Below, in pieces: positions 17,101-27,215 of a DNA stretch of 64,000 nucleotides. The translations under genes and the position numbers were made by a program. Under the pieces are notes generated by a model, which had not been told where the DNA came from, searched no databases, and worked only from the letters and a program-made list of their open reading frames with translations. This DNA is from JAJAZB01 sp964244295 (GTDB lineage Bacteria; Bacteroidota; Bacteroidia; Cytophagales; Spirosomataceae): positions 1-64,000 of the forward strand of contig CAXTIG010000007.1 of assembly GCA_964244295.1 (NCBI GenBank), in the 5' to 3' direction. Within the stretch, counting starts at the first letter, position 1. Every line of letters begins with the position of its first letter.

Positions 17101-20100
17101 GGGGCTTCGACTGCCACCACGGGTAGCCAGATTACCCGGCCCATCGCCCCGGCTACCCTGGCCGCCAGCGCGCCAGCCACCAACAGCGTCACCCTCAACT
17201 GGACGCCCCCCACCGGTGCCGGACCGCTGATGGAGTACCTGCTCTCGACCAACTCGGGGCCGGATGTTTCCATCGGCCTGCCCAGCCTGCCCTACATTCA
17301 CGGCGGACTGACCTCCAACACGCCCTACACGTTTTCGTTGAAAGCCAAAAACGCCGCCGGGGAATCCCTCGCTTCCAACTCCGTCAGCACGGCCACCCTG
17401 CCCGACGCACCGGGCAATTTCATGGTCACGGCGGGCAGCATCAACACCACCGACCTGGCGCTGACCTGGACGGCCCCAACGGGCACCCAACCCCTGACGG
17501 GCTACCAACTCGACCGGGCTACCGACGCCGGGTTTACCCAAAACCTGATCCCCATCCCCGTGGCGGGCACGCCCCAGACGGTGCCCGTGGCGGGCTTGTC
17601 GTCCAACACCCGCTCCTACTTCCGCCTGCGGGCCACCAACGCCACGGGAGCCTCAGCCTACGCCATCACCAACGCCCTGACCAAGCCCGACGCCCCCACC
17701 ACCCTGACGACGAGCAACGTCGACAACAACTCGGCTCTGCTCACGTGGACGGCTCCGGGGGGCAGCGGGCCGCTGCTGGGCTACCAACTTTCGACCGACG
17801 GCGGGACGACCTTCGGCGCGACCCAGGCTATTTCCTCGCCTTACCCCGTGACGGGTCTGGCGCCCAACACGGCCTACACCTTCGTGCTCAGGGCCGAAAA
17901 CGCCACCGGCCTCTCGGTGGCTTCGGCTCCCGCTGCCCAGATTACCACGCGGCCCAATACGCCTTCGGGCCTGACAGCGACGGCCACTGACGAAACGAGC
18001 ATCACCCTGGGCTGGACCGCGCCGCTCAACGGCGCAATTTCCTACCGCGTGGACGTGAGTGGTGCTGGCACGGGAACGGGACCAGTTCCTTCCCTGACCA
18101 CCTCGGTGGTGGTGAGTAACCTTTCCCCCAACGTCAAGTACACCTTCGTCCTGACGGCCATCAACAGCACGGGGGATTCGGATCCCAGCCCCTCCTACCT
18201 GCGGGCTACCCTACCGCGCTCGGCGACGCTTCCGACCACGACGAACATCACCAACAACACCCTCACTTTGGGCTGGACGCCGCCGTCGGGGGACGCCCTG
18301 ACGGGGTACTCGCTGCTCATCTCCACGCCGGGTAGTGGAACCGGCACCGGGCCTTTTTCCGTATCACCGGGCAATTCGTATCCGGTCACTAACTTGTCGG
18401 CCAACACGGAATACACGTTTGCCCTGACCAGCCAGAACGCCAGCGGCAATTCCACCCCGCCATTGACCATAACCACCACCACCCGCTCCGCTGCGCCGAC
18501 GGGTCTGATCGCAACGGCCACCGACGAGACGAGCATCACCCTGGGTTGGGATGCCCCAACGGGTGGAGCCACTTCCTACAGCGTCGCCGTCACGGGCAAT
18601 GGCACCGGTACGGGAACCTTCCCCTCCACGACCACCTCGCTGGTGGTGGGCGGCCTTTCCCCCAACGTCAAGTATACCTTTGTCCTGACGGCCATCAACA
18701 GTGCGGGGAATTCGGATCCCAGTCAGCCCTACCAGCGGGCTACCCTGCCGCTCTCGGCGACGCTTCCGACGATTACGAATAAAGCCACGACTAGCCTCAC
18801 CCTGGGCTGGATGCCGCCGTCGGGGGATGCCCTGACGGGGTACTCGCTGCTCATCTCCACGCCGGGTAGTGGAAATGGCACGGGGACTTTCCCCGTATCA
18901 CCGGGTAATTCGTATCCGGTCACCAACTTGTCGCCCAACACGCCGTATTCTTTTGCCCTGACCAGCCAGAACGCCAGCGGCAACTCGACGTTGGCGCTTT
19001 CGACCACGGCCACCACGTTGCCCAGGCCCATCACGGCCCTGACGGCTTCGAACATCACCACCACCACGCTGACGCTGGGTTGGACGGCCCCGGCGGACGG
19101 AGCCGCCAGCTACCAGATCGTGGTGAGCAGCCCGGTCAGCGGAGCCGGGGGAACGGGGTCCTTCCCCTCGCTCACCACGAGTTTGCCCGTTGCGAACCTG
19201 ACGCCCAACACCCCGTACACCTTTCAGGTGACGGCCCTCAACGCCGACTCGGGCGCTTCCACTCCCGTGGAAATCAGCCTGCCCACCCGACCCGATCCAC
19301 CCACCGGCCTGTCGGCGTTGCCCATCGGAGCCACCAGCCTGACGCTCAACTGGACGCCGCCTTCGGGAACGGCCCTGACCAAGTACGTGCTCGTCATCAC
19401 CAACGCGGGGGCTACCACCGATCCCATCGACGTGCCGGTAGGCACTACCTTCGTCGTCAACGACCTGACGCCCAACACCACGTACACGTTCGAATTGACG
19501 AGCGAAAACGCCAGTGGCCAGTCCACCACCGCCGCCAGCACCCCGGCCCCGGTGACCACCCTACCCAATCCGCCCACTGGCCTGATCGCCACGCTCGTCA
19601 ACACGAACAACATCAAACTGGGGTGGGCAGCCCCTGCACTCGGTGGCAGCCCCCGCTACAAGCTCGTCATCAGCGGGGGAGCGGGAGCCGGATCGGTCGA
19701 TCTAGATTCCGTCACCACGTACACGGCACCGGGTTTAGACCCCAACACCACGTACACGTTCAAGCTTACCGCCGTGAACGGCACCGGCGCTTCGGCGGAA
19801 GCCACGCTCACCAAGTCGACCAAACCCAACGCACCCGGTACGCCCACCGCCGTGACCACCGGTACGACGAGCGTCGCCCTGAACTGGGCCACGGTTTCGG
19901 GCAACGCCCTGGCCAATTACACCTTGACGATCAACGGCGGGACTCCGACCAACATCGGCATTCCGACCCTGCCCTACTCGGCCAGCGGCCTGATGCCCAA
20001 CACCAGCTACACGTTTGTGGTAAAAGCCGTGAATGTGGACGGCCTGGAATCGGACGCCTCCGGCCCGCTCACGGTCGTGACGAAGCCCGATTCGCCCGGC

Positions 20101-23100
20101 AAGCCAGTCCCCTCGAACCCGACGACCAGCAGCATAACCCTCACCTGGACGGCCCCGCCGAGCGGGGGAGCCGCCGGGTACCGCCTGACCATCGCCGGGG
20201 CGGGTACCGGCACTGGCACGACCGGCACCGGTGGCTTACCCGCCCTGGGCAACGTGCTGACGACGACCGTAAGCGGACTTTCGCCGAACGTCAACTACAC
20301 CTTTACCCTGGTGGCGCTCAACAGTGAGGGGGTCGCCTCCGCGCCCGCCGAGCCGCTCGTTCAGCCTACCAAGCCCGGTCCGCCGACTACGGTGCAGGCC
20401 CTGCCGGGAGCGACCAGCGCCACGGCGGTTCAACTGAGTTGGACGGCTCCGCCGGGCGATGCCCTGTCAGGCTACTCCTTAGTGATTACGGGCAGTGGCA
20501 ACGGCACGGGCACGTTCGACGTACCGCTGGGCAGTGTCTACACCGCCAATAACCTGACCCCCAACACGCAGTACACCTTCAGCCTGACGGCTGTCAACCT
20601 GAGCGGGTCGTCCACCGCCGTGTTGGTCAATCCAGTGACTCGCCCCGGTACCCCGACTAATTTGAGGGTGACGGTGGCGAGCATCGACACCACGTCCATT
20701 CCGATTACCTGGGCGCCACCTGCCGGGGGCACCGTCCCGTTGGGAAGCTATGAAATTCAGTATTCGACGGATGGGACGAATTTCACGACCGTTCCTTCGC
20801 CGCCCACCGGGTTAGCCAGTTCATTCACGGTTTCGGGATTATCAAGCAATACGCTGTACACCATCCGGATCCGCGCCCAAAACTCCACGGGCTATGGGGA
20901 GTACGTGACCACCACCGGTACCACCGCTCCCAAAGCACCGAGCAACCTGCAAGTACCGCCTGCAACCATCACGGCCAACAGTGTGGTACTCACCTGGACG
21001 CCTCCCTCGGGTACGGAACTCATCCGGTACGAGTTGTACTACAACAGCAATGGCTCTTCTTTAAATACCAATGTCGATAAGAATTTGACCACGTACCTGT
21101 TGGCTCCGAATCCGCCCTTAACTCCCAATACCGAATACACGTTCCTACTGTTCTCGCGGAACATCACCCGTGCTTCGGTGGGCTACGCAGAAACTAAGGC
21201 TACGACCCTGCCCGCTCCTCCGACTAATTTCCAAGCCAGTAACGTATTGCAAACCACGATGACCGTGCAATGGGTAGCCCCGACGCCTGGTACTGTGCTT
21301 GGTTATGAACTGCAATACTCAGCTAATTCAACGTTTGCTTCAGGTGTAACCACCTACACACCAACCGGTTTAAGCCAAGACATCGCGAACCTAAATCCTT
21401 ACACGCCGTATTACTTCCGCCTACGAGCGCGAAACATAACGGGGTATTCGGCCTACATAACCCTTTCGCAGGCCACGAAGCCCAACCCACCCGTGGCCCC
21501 AACCGACGTGCAGGTTCCGCTGGCGCTGATCACCCAGAACAAGGCGACGGTCACCTGGACAGGATCGCCGGGACCGCTTTTGAATTACGTCATCGAGTTC
21601 TCGAATTCAGCTTCTTTTTCTCCCCTGTCGGGTTCGGTGTCGCCTGACTCGGCCAGCCGGACGTTCGATATCCTGAGTCTTAGTTCGGGTACCACGTACT
21701 ACTTCCGAATGAAGGCGGTCAACACGGGAGGAACGTCGGCGAATTCGGCGACGGTTTCGGCCACCACGCTGCCCAACCCGCCTCTGGGGCCGACCGGCCT
21801 CCAAGTGACGGACAGCAGACAAACGACCATCTCGCTGAGTTGGACGGCTCCGGTATCGGGAGACCAAAACTCCTACGAGTTGCGGTATTCGACCAACCCG
21901 GACTTTTTGCAGGATGTATTCATCCGAATTCTGTCGACGACCGGGACCACCTACACGGCCACCGACCTGCTGCCGAACACGACGTACTATTTCCGCCTGT
22001 ATGCCCGCAACAGCGGGGGCACCTCGGCAGATTTCACCGCTGCCACGGGTGCGACCAAGCCCTACTCCCCCGCCGTGCCCACGGGCCTGACGGCGGCGAA
22101 CGTCAAGCAAACCACGCTGACCCTCAACTGGACCGCCCCCACGGGGCCATTGACCGGCTACGCGCTGTCGTACTCCACCTCGGCGGCGTTTACCGACAGC
22201 ACCGTGGTACCTGCCCCCGCCGTGGGCGACAACAGCAAGCCCGTTACCGGTCTGACGGCCAACACGACGTACTACTTCCGTCTGCGAGCGGTGAATACCG
22301 GTGGCTCTTCGCCGAACGCCACCGCAACAGTAACGACCGCTCCCAACGCGCCGACCGCCCCCGGTCCGCTGACGGCCACGAACGTGGAAGTAACCACGCT
22401 GACCCTCAACTGGACCGCCCCGACAGGGAACACGCAGACGGGCTACCGATTGGTGCGTTCCACCAGCGCGGCCTTTACCGACAGTACCACCCTGACACCA
22501 CCGGCCGTGGGTGTCACCAGTCTACCACTCACCGGGCTGACGGGCAATACTACCTACTATTTCCGGTTGTACGCCCTCAACCTGGGCGGTTCCTCAGCCC
22601 CGGCGACCACCTCGGCCCTGACCAAACCCGCCCCCCCGACCCTGCTTGCCGCCCCGGCAGCGACCCTCACCCAAACGGGCCTGACGCTCACCTGGACACC
22701 CCCGGCGGGCGGCCCGACGAGCACGCTGACCAACTACGAATTGCAGTACGCGACGAGCGCGGATTTCACGGCGGGCCTGGTGACGACCACCCCGGCCAAC
22801 ACCGCCACGAGCGAACTCATCAGCGGTCTTAGCCCCAACGTGCTGTACTACTTCCGCTTGCGGGCGCAGAACGCCACGGGTTTTTCGACCTACGCCACGC
22901 TGCAAACCACCACGCTGCCCGGTGCTCCGTTGACCCCGACGATCTTTGCGGCCTCGGCAATTACCATTTCGTCGCTGACGCTGACCTGGACGGCCCCCAC
23001 TGGCCCCATCACCGGCTACCAACTCGACCGGGCCACCGATGCCGGATTTACCCAAAATCTGGTCCCACTCACGCCCGCCGCCGGAGCCAGCAGCCAGGCC

Positions 23101-26100
23101 GTTGGCGGGCTGAGCGGCGGAACGCGGTATTTCTTCCGGCTCCGGGCCATCAATGCAGGTGGTAACTCGCCTTACGCCACGACCGACACGACCACCTTAC
23201 TGGCCGCTCCGACGGGCTTTGCCGTGGTCGCCGGTTCGATTAAACAAACTGAGTTGACGCTGAACTGGGTCGCCCCGACGGGCACCGTGACGGGCTACGA
23301 ACTCCAGCAGGCCACCGACGCCGGGTTTACCCAAAATCTGGTTACGCTGACCCCCGCCGCCGGTGCCCTCAGCCAGGCCATTAGCGGCTTGAGCGGCAAC
23401 ACCCTCTACTACTTCCGCCTGCGAGCGCAGAACGGCGGCAGTTTCTCCGCCTACGCCAGTACCCAGGCCACCACGCCGCCCGCCGCTCCAACCGCCCCGG
23501 CTGACTTCAAAGTGACGCCCGGTTCAATTACAACCTCGGCCTTGACGCTGACCTGGATCGCCCCCGCCGGTCCCATTATCAGATACCAACTCGACCGGGC
23601 CACCGATGCCGGGTTTACCCAAAACCTGGTTTCGCTTACGCCCACCGCCGGAGCCACCAGCCAGGCCGTTAGCGGATTGAGCGGCGGAACGCAGTACTTC
23701 TTCCGCCTGCTGGCTGTCAACGCGGGCGGTAATTCGAGTTACGCGACACTCGACGCTACTACGCTGGTGGCTCCGCCTGCCACACCAACGGGCTTTCAGG
23801 TAGTGGCTCAATCGCTAAAGCAAACTTCGCTAACGCTTGGCTGGAATAACCCGACCGGGACCGTAACCGGGTACGACTTACAACAAGCCACCGACGCTGG
23901 ATTTACCCAGAACGTAGTTACGCTCAATCCGGGTGCCGGTGCAACCAGCCAACTCGTTGAGAACCTGAGCGGCGGCACCACGTACTACTTCCGTCTGCGG
24001 TCGCAAAACGCAGGCGTCTTCTCGGGTTACGCCAACGTTCAAGCCACGACCCTGCCCAGCGCTCCCGGTGTGCCGGGCAACTTCGCGGCCAGCAACGTGG
24101 CCCAAACCTCGCTCACCGTGTCGTGGGCCTCGCCGGGCGGACCCGTTACCCGCTACGAATTGCAGTATTCGACCGATCAGAATTTTGGCAGTGGCGTGAC
24201 GACGTCCAACCCCACGTCGACGAGCCAGTCCGTGAGCGGCCTGAGTTCCGGCACCACCTACTATTTCCGCCTCCGGGCCGAAAACGCGGGCGGCTTCTCC
24301 GGCTACGCCAGCACCCAGGCCACCACGCAGCAGGCCCCGCCCGCCGCGCCAACTCAGTTCAGCGCTTCGGCCACTTCGTCGAGTCAGATTAACCTGACCT
24401 GGTCGAATCCAGGGACTCAGTCGGCCCTGGAGTTGCAATACGCAACGAATTCAAGTTTCAGTACCAACCTGCAAAACATCGCGGTCGGCGGCAGCGCTAC
24501 GAGCGCCTCGGTGACGGGCCTTACCACCACCACCACCTACTACTTCCGCCTGCGGGCGCAAAACGGCGGCGGCTTCTCGAACTACGCCAACGCCCAGGCC
24601 ACGACCCTACTCGACGCACCCGGTGCTCCTTCGGGCCTGACGGCCACCGCGCTGTCCACCACCCAAATCCGGCTTCAGTGGACCGACAACGCCTCGAACG
24701 AACAGGGTTATTACGTGGAAGTGTCGGTGAACGGGGGGAATTTCAACCAAATCACCACCCTGAGCGCCAACACCACCACGTACACCGCGACCGGCCTAAC
24801 GGAGGCCACGAACTATACCTACCGGATTCGTTCGTACAACTCGGCGGGCACCTCAGCGGCCTCGAACACCGCCAGTGCCACCACGCCGCTGGGTCTGCCC
24901 GCCGCCCCGACTACCCTCGTGGCCCGCGCCACCGGCCAGACCACCATCGCCCTGACCTGGCTCGACGTGGCCACCAACGAATCGGGCTACGAAGTGGAAC
25001 GCTCGCTCGATGGCACCACCTTTACGCCCCTCGCGCAGGTGGGAGCCAACGCCAACAGCTACACGGCCAGCGGCCTGACGGCGGCCACCTCCTACTGGTT
25101 CCGGGTGCGGGCCACCAACGCCACCGGACCGTCGGCCTACTCCAACGTGGCCACGATCAAGTCGCTGCCCAACCCACCCCTGGCCCCCTCCGACCTCTTG
25201 GCCATACCAGCCACCCAGACTTCGGTGCAGTTGAACTGGAAAGACAACTCGGCCAACGAAACCGGCTTTGAGGTGGAACGCTCCAGCGACAGCCTCAACT
25301 TTACGGCGGTGGCGACGGTCCCGGCGGGAAGCATCCAGGCGCAGGTAACCGGCCTGACGGCCAACACCCGCTACTACTTCCGGGTGCGGGCCGTTAACGA
25401 AGGGGGCAACTCGGCCTACACCGCCACCGTTGGCACCACCACGCTACCCATCGTACCCAACGGCCCCGCCAACCTGGTGGCCAGCGACACGACGCAGTCG
25501 ACGGTGAAACTGACCTGGAAAGACAACGCGACCGACGAAACCGGCTACGAAATTCTCCAGGCCGAAGGGTTGAGCGCGACCCTCGTGCGGGTGTCTTTGT
25601 TGCCCGCCAACACCACGACCACCGTGCTGTCGGGGCTGAAGGTGGACCAGGTGTACCGCTTCGTGGTGCGCTCGGTCAACACCGGCGGTTCCTCGACGCC
25701 TTCCAACGAGATTTCGCTCCGCACCCTGCCCTTCCTGCCCCTGGCACCGACCAACGTGCAGACGAAGGTGCTCACCCAAACGGCCATTCGGGTGTTGTGG
25801 GACAACCCCGCCGGGGCCATCACCAAACTGGAAGTGGAGCAATCGCTCGACGGCAAGACCTTCAGCGTCGGGAAGGTGCTGCCGGGTACTGCGGTGGCGA
25901 CTGAGTTTTCCGGCCTGCCTTCCAACACGATTTTCTACTTCCGCCTGCGGGCCTTTAACCGGGCGGGCATCGGCGCGTATTCGGTGATGGTGAAAGACAC
26001 CACCCTGCCCACCATGCCCGCTGCGCCCACCAACCTGACGACCGAGAACGTCCGCGCCCGGCAGTTGCGCCTGCGCTGGAAAGACAACGCCGACAGCGAG

Positions 26101-26841
26101 GCCAATTTTGAAGTGGAATTGTTCCGCAACGGTCGCTTCGAGCGCATCGCCACGCCAGCGGCCAACTCCGACACCGTTACCGTCACGGGCCTGACCGACC
26201 TGACCGACTACCGGTTCCGGGTGCGGTCCATCAACCGGGCGGGCGCTTCGGCCTACACCGGCGAGGCCACGGCCCGGACCACCCTCGGCCCGCCCGATGG
26301 CCTGACCAACCTCACGCTCAACGCCAATCCGAGCCTGGTGACCCAGGTAAAACTCCGCTGGACCATCCCCAACGTCCGCATCCTCGACTCGGTGGAAGTG
26401 GAGCGTTCGACCGACGGCGTCAACTTCAGTGTGGTGCAGCGCCTGGCGGGACGGATCGACTCCTCCACCGTGACCAGCCTGGATCCGAGCCAGCGGTACG
26501 TATTCCGGGTGCGGGGTAAAAACCAGGTCGGGTTCTCGCCCTACTCCAACCTGGTCGAGCGGCCGGTGGTTGCCACCGGCGTGGAAGATCCCGCCCTGGC
26601 CGCCGTGCGGCTGCGGCCCAACCCGGTGGACGACGAGTTGGTCATCGAAACCGAAAACGACCAAATTTTCTTGCGCGCCGTGGAGGGATACCACCTTTCG
26701 GGCCAGCGAGCCTTCCGCTTCGAGTTCGACGGGCGCGACAGCACGCGCTACCTCTCGCTGGGCCACCTGCCCCACGGCCTCTACCTGCTCCGGATCGAAA
26801 CCAGCGCGGGGATGACGCAGCGGAAGATGCTGAAGAACTAA
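14152..26841 (+). CDS. Giant fibronectin type III repeat protein, T9SS cargo
   Basis: A 4229-residue surface or secreted protein. A signal peptide (LLLNLLFLLAASFSARA) is followed by about 45 FN3 modules of 85-100 residues. Each opens with a P-x-x-P-type linker and has the core pattern TLTWxAP, GYxLxxS, GLxPNTxYTFxLxAxN. The last 85 residues (LRPNPVDDELVIE to the end) form a T9SS type A sorting domain, which directs export through the outer membrane and surface anchoring. No enzymatic domain is visible; an adhesin or matrix role is likely. Modules 7-10 are repeated as modules 11-14 by a nearly exact 1068-bp duplication. The composition is strongly Thr/Ser/Asn rich. A terminator follows directly. 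Confidence 0.95.
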   Translation: MKTRSTLLLNLLFLLAASFSARAERMPVVNVPQNVVATATSTTEITLTWADPSGGTVPAEYEIQTATDEGFASPNPVTPNPTFGTNSKVIPGLTANTLYYIRIRAKNGADLSAYVSVQATTFPGPPTLNAPTNVTNNSASLTWSAPAGTGTITNYELQTNGGAYVAIGTAQPYVASLSGNTAYTFTLRAVNGGTSAPSASVGTTTLPNQPGTIGFSDIQNNSITLTWAAGAGGANSYLLQVDGGAAIPVTSPYVASGLSSNTVHTFSLVAFNGPNGTGGASTPRTDSQITRPDAPTGLGASLPSVNSLSLAFTAPGGSGTLTNYELSTNGGPGTLINQTSSPYPVGNLSANTAYSFTLKAQNAAGLSAESVASTSVTTRPNPPSGLMESNVNTAGMQLDWTAAVGGADSYTLAISGAGTGTGTLPPLGNVTTTNVTTLSPNVNYTFTLTATNASGASSAIQLTRATRPNAPGAPTVGTIEPNTVALSWSAPSGDALSGYSLSTDGGTTFNNIGTPSQPYTVGGLNPNTSYTFVVKALNTQGLESAASGSATATTRPNAPGTIIFSDVTTSTITLTWAAPSGGAASYQLQIDGAAAIPVTSPYPASGLSSNTLHTFSLVAFNGPNGTGGASTATTGSQITRPIAPATLAASAPATNSVTLNWTPPTGAGPLMEYLLSTNSGPDVSIGLPSLPYIHGGLTSNTPYTFSLKAKNAAGESLASNSVSTATLPDAPGNFMVTAGSINTTDLALTWTAPTGTQPLTGYQLDRATDAGFTQNLIPIPVAGTPQTVPVAGLSSNTRSYFRLRATNATGASAYAITNALTKPDAPTTLTTSNVDNNSALLTWTAPGGSGPLLGYQLSTDGGTTFGATQAISSPYPVTGLAPNTAYTFVLRAENATGLSVASAPAAQITTLPNAPGTIIFSDVTTSTITLTWAAPSGGAASYQLQIDGAAAIPVTSPYPASGLSSNTLHTFSLVAFNGPNGTGGASTATTGSQITRPIAPATLAASAPATNSVTLNWTPPTGAGPLMEYLLSTNSGPDVSIGLPSLPYIHGGLTSNTPYTFSLKAKNAAGESLASNSVSTATLPDAPGNFMVTAGSINTTDLALTWTAPTGTQPLTGYQLDRATDAGFTQNLIPIPVAGTPQTVPVAGLSSNTRSYFRLRATNATGASAYAITNALTKPDAPTTLTTSNVDNNSALLTWTAPGGSGPLLGYQLSTDGGTTFGATQAISSPYPVTGLAPNTAYTFVLRAENATGLSVASAPAAQITTRPNTPSGLTATATDETSITLGWTAPLNGAISYRVDVSGAGTGTGPVPSLTTSVVVSNLSPNVKYTFVLTAINSTGDSDPSPSYLRATLPRSATLPTTTNITNNTLTLGWTPPSGDALTGYSLLISTPGSGTGTGPFSVSPGNSYPVTNLSANTEYTFALTSQNASGNSTPPLTITTTTRSAAPTGLIATATDETSITLGWDAPTGGATSYSVAVTGNGTGTGTFPSTTTSLVVGGLSPNVKYTFVLTAINSAGNSDPSQPYQRATLPLSATLPTITNKATTSLTLGWMPPSGDALTGYSLLISTPGSGNGTGTFPVSPGNSYPVTNLSPNTPYSFALTSQNASGNSTLALSTTATTLPRPITALTASNITTTTLTLGWTAPADGAASYQIVVSSPVSGAGGTGSFPSLTTSLPVANLTPNTPYTFQVTALNADSGASTPVEISLPTRPDPPTGLSALPIGATSLTLNWTPPSGTALTKYVLVITNAGATTDPIDVPVGTTFVVNDLTPNTTYTFELTSENASGQSTTAASTPAPVTTLPNPPTGLIATLVNTNNIKLGWAAPALGGSPRYKLVISGGAGAGSVDLDSVTTYTAPGLDPNTTYTFKLTAVNGTGASAEATLTKSTKPNAPGTPTAVTTGTTSVALNWATVSGNALANYTLTINGGTPTNIGIPTLPYSASGLMPNTSYTFVVKAVNVDGLESDASGPLTVVTKPDSPGKPVPSNPTTSSITLTWTAPPSGGAAGYRLTIAGAGTGTGTTGTGGLPALGNVLTTTVSGLSPNVNYTFTLVALNSEGVASAPAEPLVQPTKPGPPTTVQALPGATSATAVQLSWTAPPGDALSGYSLVITGSGNGTGTFDVPLGSVYTANNLTPNTQYTFSLTAVNLSGSSTAVLVNPVTRPGTPTNLRVTVASIDTTSIPITWAPPAGGTVPLGSYEIQYSTDGTNFTTVPSPPTGLASSFTVSGLSSNTLYTIRIRAQNSTGYGEYVTTTGTTAPKAPSNLQVPPATITANSVVLTWTPPSGTELIRYELYYNSNGSSLNTNVDKNLTTYLLAPNPPLTPNTEYTFLLFSRNITRASVGYAETKATTLPAPPTNFQASNVLQTTMTVQWVAPTPGTVLGYELQYSANSTFASGVTTYTPTGLSQDIANLNPYTPYYFRLRARNITGYSAYITLSQATKPNPPVAPTDVQVPLALITQNKATVTWTGSPGPLLNYVIEFSNSASFSPLSGSVSPDSASRTFDILSLSSGTTYYFRMKAVNTGGTSANSATVSATTLPNPPLGPTGLQVTDSRQTTISLSWTAPVSGDQNSYELRYSTNPDFLQDVFIRILSTTGTTYTATDLLPNTTYYFRLYARNSGGTSADFTAATGATKPYSPAVPTGLTAANVKQTTLTLNWTAPTGPLTGYALSYSTSAAFTDSTVVPAPAVGDNSKPVTGLTANTTYYFRLRAVNTGGSSPNATATVTTAPNAPTAPGPLTATNVEVTTLTLNWTAPTGNTQTGYRLVRSTSAAFTDSTTLTPPAVGVTSLPLTGLTGNTTYYFRLYALNLGGSSAPATTSALTKPAPPTLLAAPAATLTQTGLTLTWTPPAGGPTSTLTNYELQYATSADFTAGLVTTTPANTATSELISGLSPNVLYYFRLRAQNATGFSTYATLQTTTLPGAPLTPTIFAASAITISSLTLTWTAPTGPITGYQLDRATDAGFTQNLVPLTPAAGASSQAVGGLSGGTRYFFRLRAINAGGNSPYATTDTTTLLAAPTGFAVVAGSIKQTELTLNWVAPTGTVTGYELQQATDAGFTQNLVTLTPAAGALSQAISGLSGNTLYYFRLRAQNGGSFSAYASTQATTPPAAPTAPADFKVTPGSITTSALTLTWIAPAGPIIRYQLDRATDAGFTQNLVSLTPTAGATSQAVSGLSGGTQYFFRLLAVNAGGNSSYATLDATTLVAPPATPTGFQVVAQSLKQTSLTLGWNNPTGTVTGYDLQQATDAGFTQNVVTLNPGAGATSQLVENLSGGTTYYFRLRSQNAGVFSGYANVQATTLPSAPGVPGNFAASNVAQTSLTVSWASPGGPVTRYELQYSTDQNFGSGVTTSNPTSTSQSVSGLSSGTTYYFRLRAENAGGFSGYASTQATTQQAPPAAPTQFSASATSSSQINLTWSNPGTQSALELQYATNSSFSTNLQNIAVGGSATSASVTGLTTTTTYYFRLRAQNGGGFSNYANAQATTLLDAPGAPSGLTATALSTTQIRLQWTDNASNEQGYYVEVSVNGGNFNQITTLSANTTTYTATGLTEATNYTYRIRSYNSAGTSAASNTASATTPLGLPAAPTTLVARATGQTTIALTWLDVATNESGYEVERSLDGTTFTPLAQVGANANSYTASGLTAATSYWFRVRATNATGPSAYSNVATIKSLPNPPLAPSDLLAIPATQTSVQLNWKDNSANETGFEVERSSDSLNFTAVATVPAGSIQAQVTGLTANTRYYFRVRAVNEGGNSAYTATVGTTTLPIVPNGPANLVASDTTQSTVKLTWKDNATDETGYEILQAEGLSATLVRVSLLPANTTTTVLSGLKVDQVYRFVVRSVNTGGSSTPSNEISLRTLPFLPLAPTNVQTKVLTQTAIRVLWDNPAGAITKLEVEQSLDGKTFSVGKVLPGTAVATEFSGLPSNTIFYFRLRAFNRAGIGAYSVMVKDTTLPTMPAAPTNLTTENVRARQLRLRWKDNADSEANFEVELFRNGRFERIATPAANSDTVTVTGLTDLTDYRFRVRSINRAGASAYTGEATARTTLGPPDGLTNLTLNANPSLVTQVKLRWTIPNVRILDSVEVERSTDGVNFSVVQRLAGRIDSSTVTSLDPSQRYVFRVRGKNQVGFSPYSNLVERPVVATGVEDPALAAVRLRPNPVDDELVIETENDQIFLRAVEGYHLSGQRAFRFEFDGRDSTRYLSLGHLPHGLYLLRIETSAGMTQRKMLKN
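15817..17952 (+). repeat. Recent 1068-bp tandem duplication (2 copies)
   Basis: Copy 1 spans 15817-16884 and copy 2 spans 16885-17952. By eye the first 977 bp (15817-16793 and 16885-17861) are identical, and only the last part has a few substitutions. It is in frame (356 codons, four FN3 modules). Confidence 0.9.
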
Positions 26842-26859
26842 GCCGGCACGTTTTTCACG

Positions 26860-26895
26860 AAAAAAGCCCTCCGAGTGTTTCGGAGGGCTTTTTTG
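26860..26895 (+). terminator. Terminator of the FN3 gene
   Basis: A 15-bp perfect stem (AAAAAAGCCCTCCGA, 26860-26874, with complement 26880-26894), a 5-nt loop and a T-run. It lies 18 bp after the stop. Confidence 0.9.
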
Positions 26896-26924
26896 TGGAA
26901 AACCAGTTGAAACCTCCCCCAGCG

Positions 26925-27152
26925 CGTCATTGCGAGCGGAGGGTGAAAACGTGAGCAGAGCGAAAGTTTTCACCCAGAGCGAAGCAATCCCCCCCCGAAG
27001 ACCAAACGGTCCGTCGCACGGTAGTGTTGGGCGAGTCACTTGGTTTTCGCCTCTTTGCTCTCCGGGAGGGGATTGCCGCAGCGGCGGACCGCTTCGCTCC
27101 GGCGGACAAGTCTCGTTTCACTTCGCCTTGTCCGCCTCCGCTCGCAATGACG
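26925..27152. repeat. MITE-like element, CGTCATTGCGAGC family, copy 1
   Basis: A 228-bp unit bounded by 18-bp perfect inverted repeats beginning CGTCATTGCGAGCGGAGG (26925-26942 and 27135-27152). The interior shares blocks such as CTCCGGGAGGGGATTGCCGC with the unit at 45745-45963, in the same orientation. It is non-coding. Confidence 0.8.
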
Positions 27153-27215
27153 AGTCGAAGGAAGTTTTTTTTCAGCAAAAACTGAGTTGCTTTGCAACGC
27201 ATCGTTTCATCCCGC

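Noticed and set aside
14182..26815. Many long antisense and alternate-frame ORFs across the FN3 gene
   Set aside because: They repeat in step with the FN3 modules and are artefacts of biased codon use in the real frame.
14152..26841. Regularly spaced repeats that might suggest a CRISPR array
   Set aside because: The period is about 270-300 bp, the units are divergent and in-frame coding modules, and no cas genes occur.
26925..27152. Insertion sequence
   Set aside because: The unit is too short for a transposase and contains no coding frame; it is better described as MITE-like.
27153..27215. Magnesium riboswitch before corA
   Set aside because: Only about 60 bp separate the repeat element from the start, with no recognisable M-box or ykoK-type structure.
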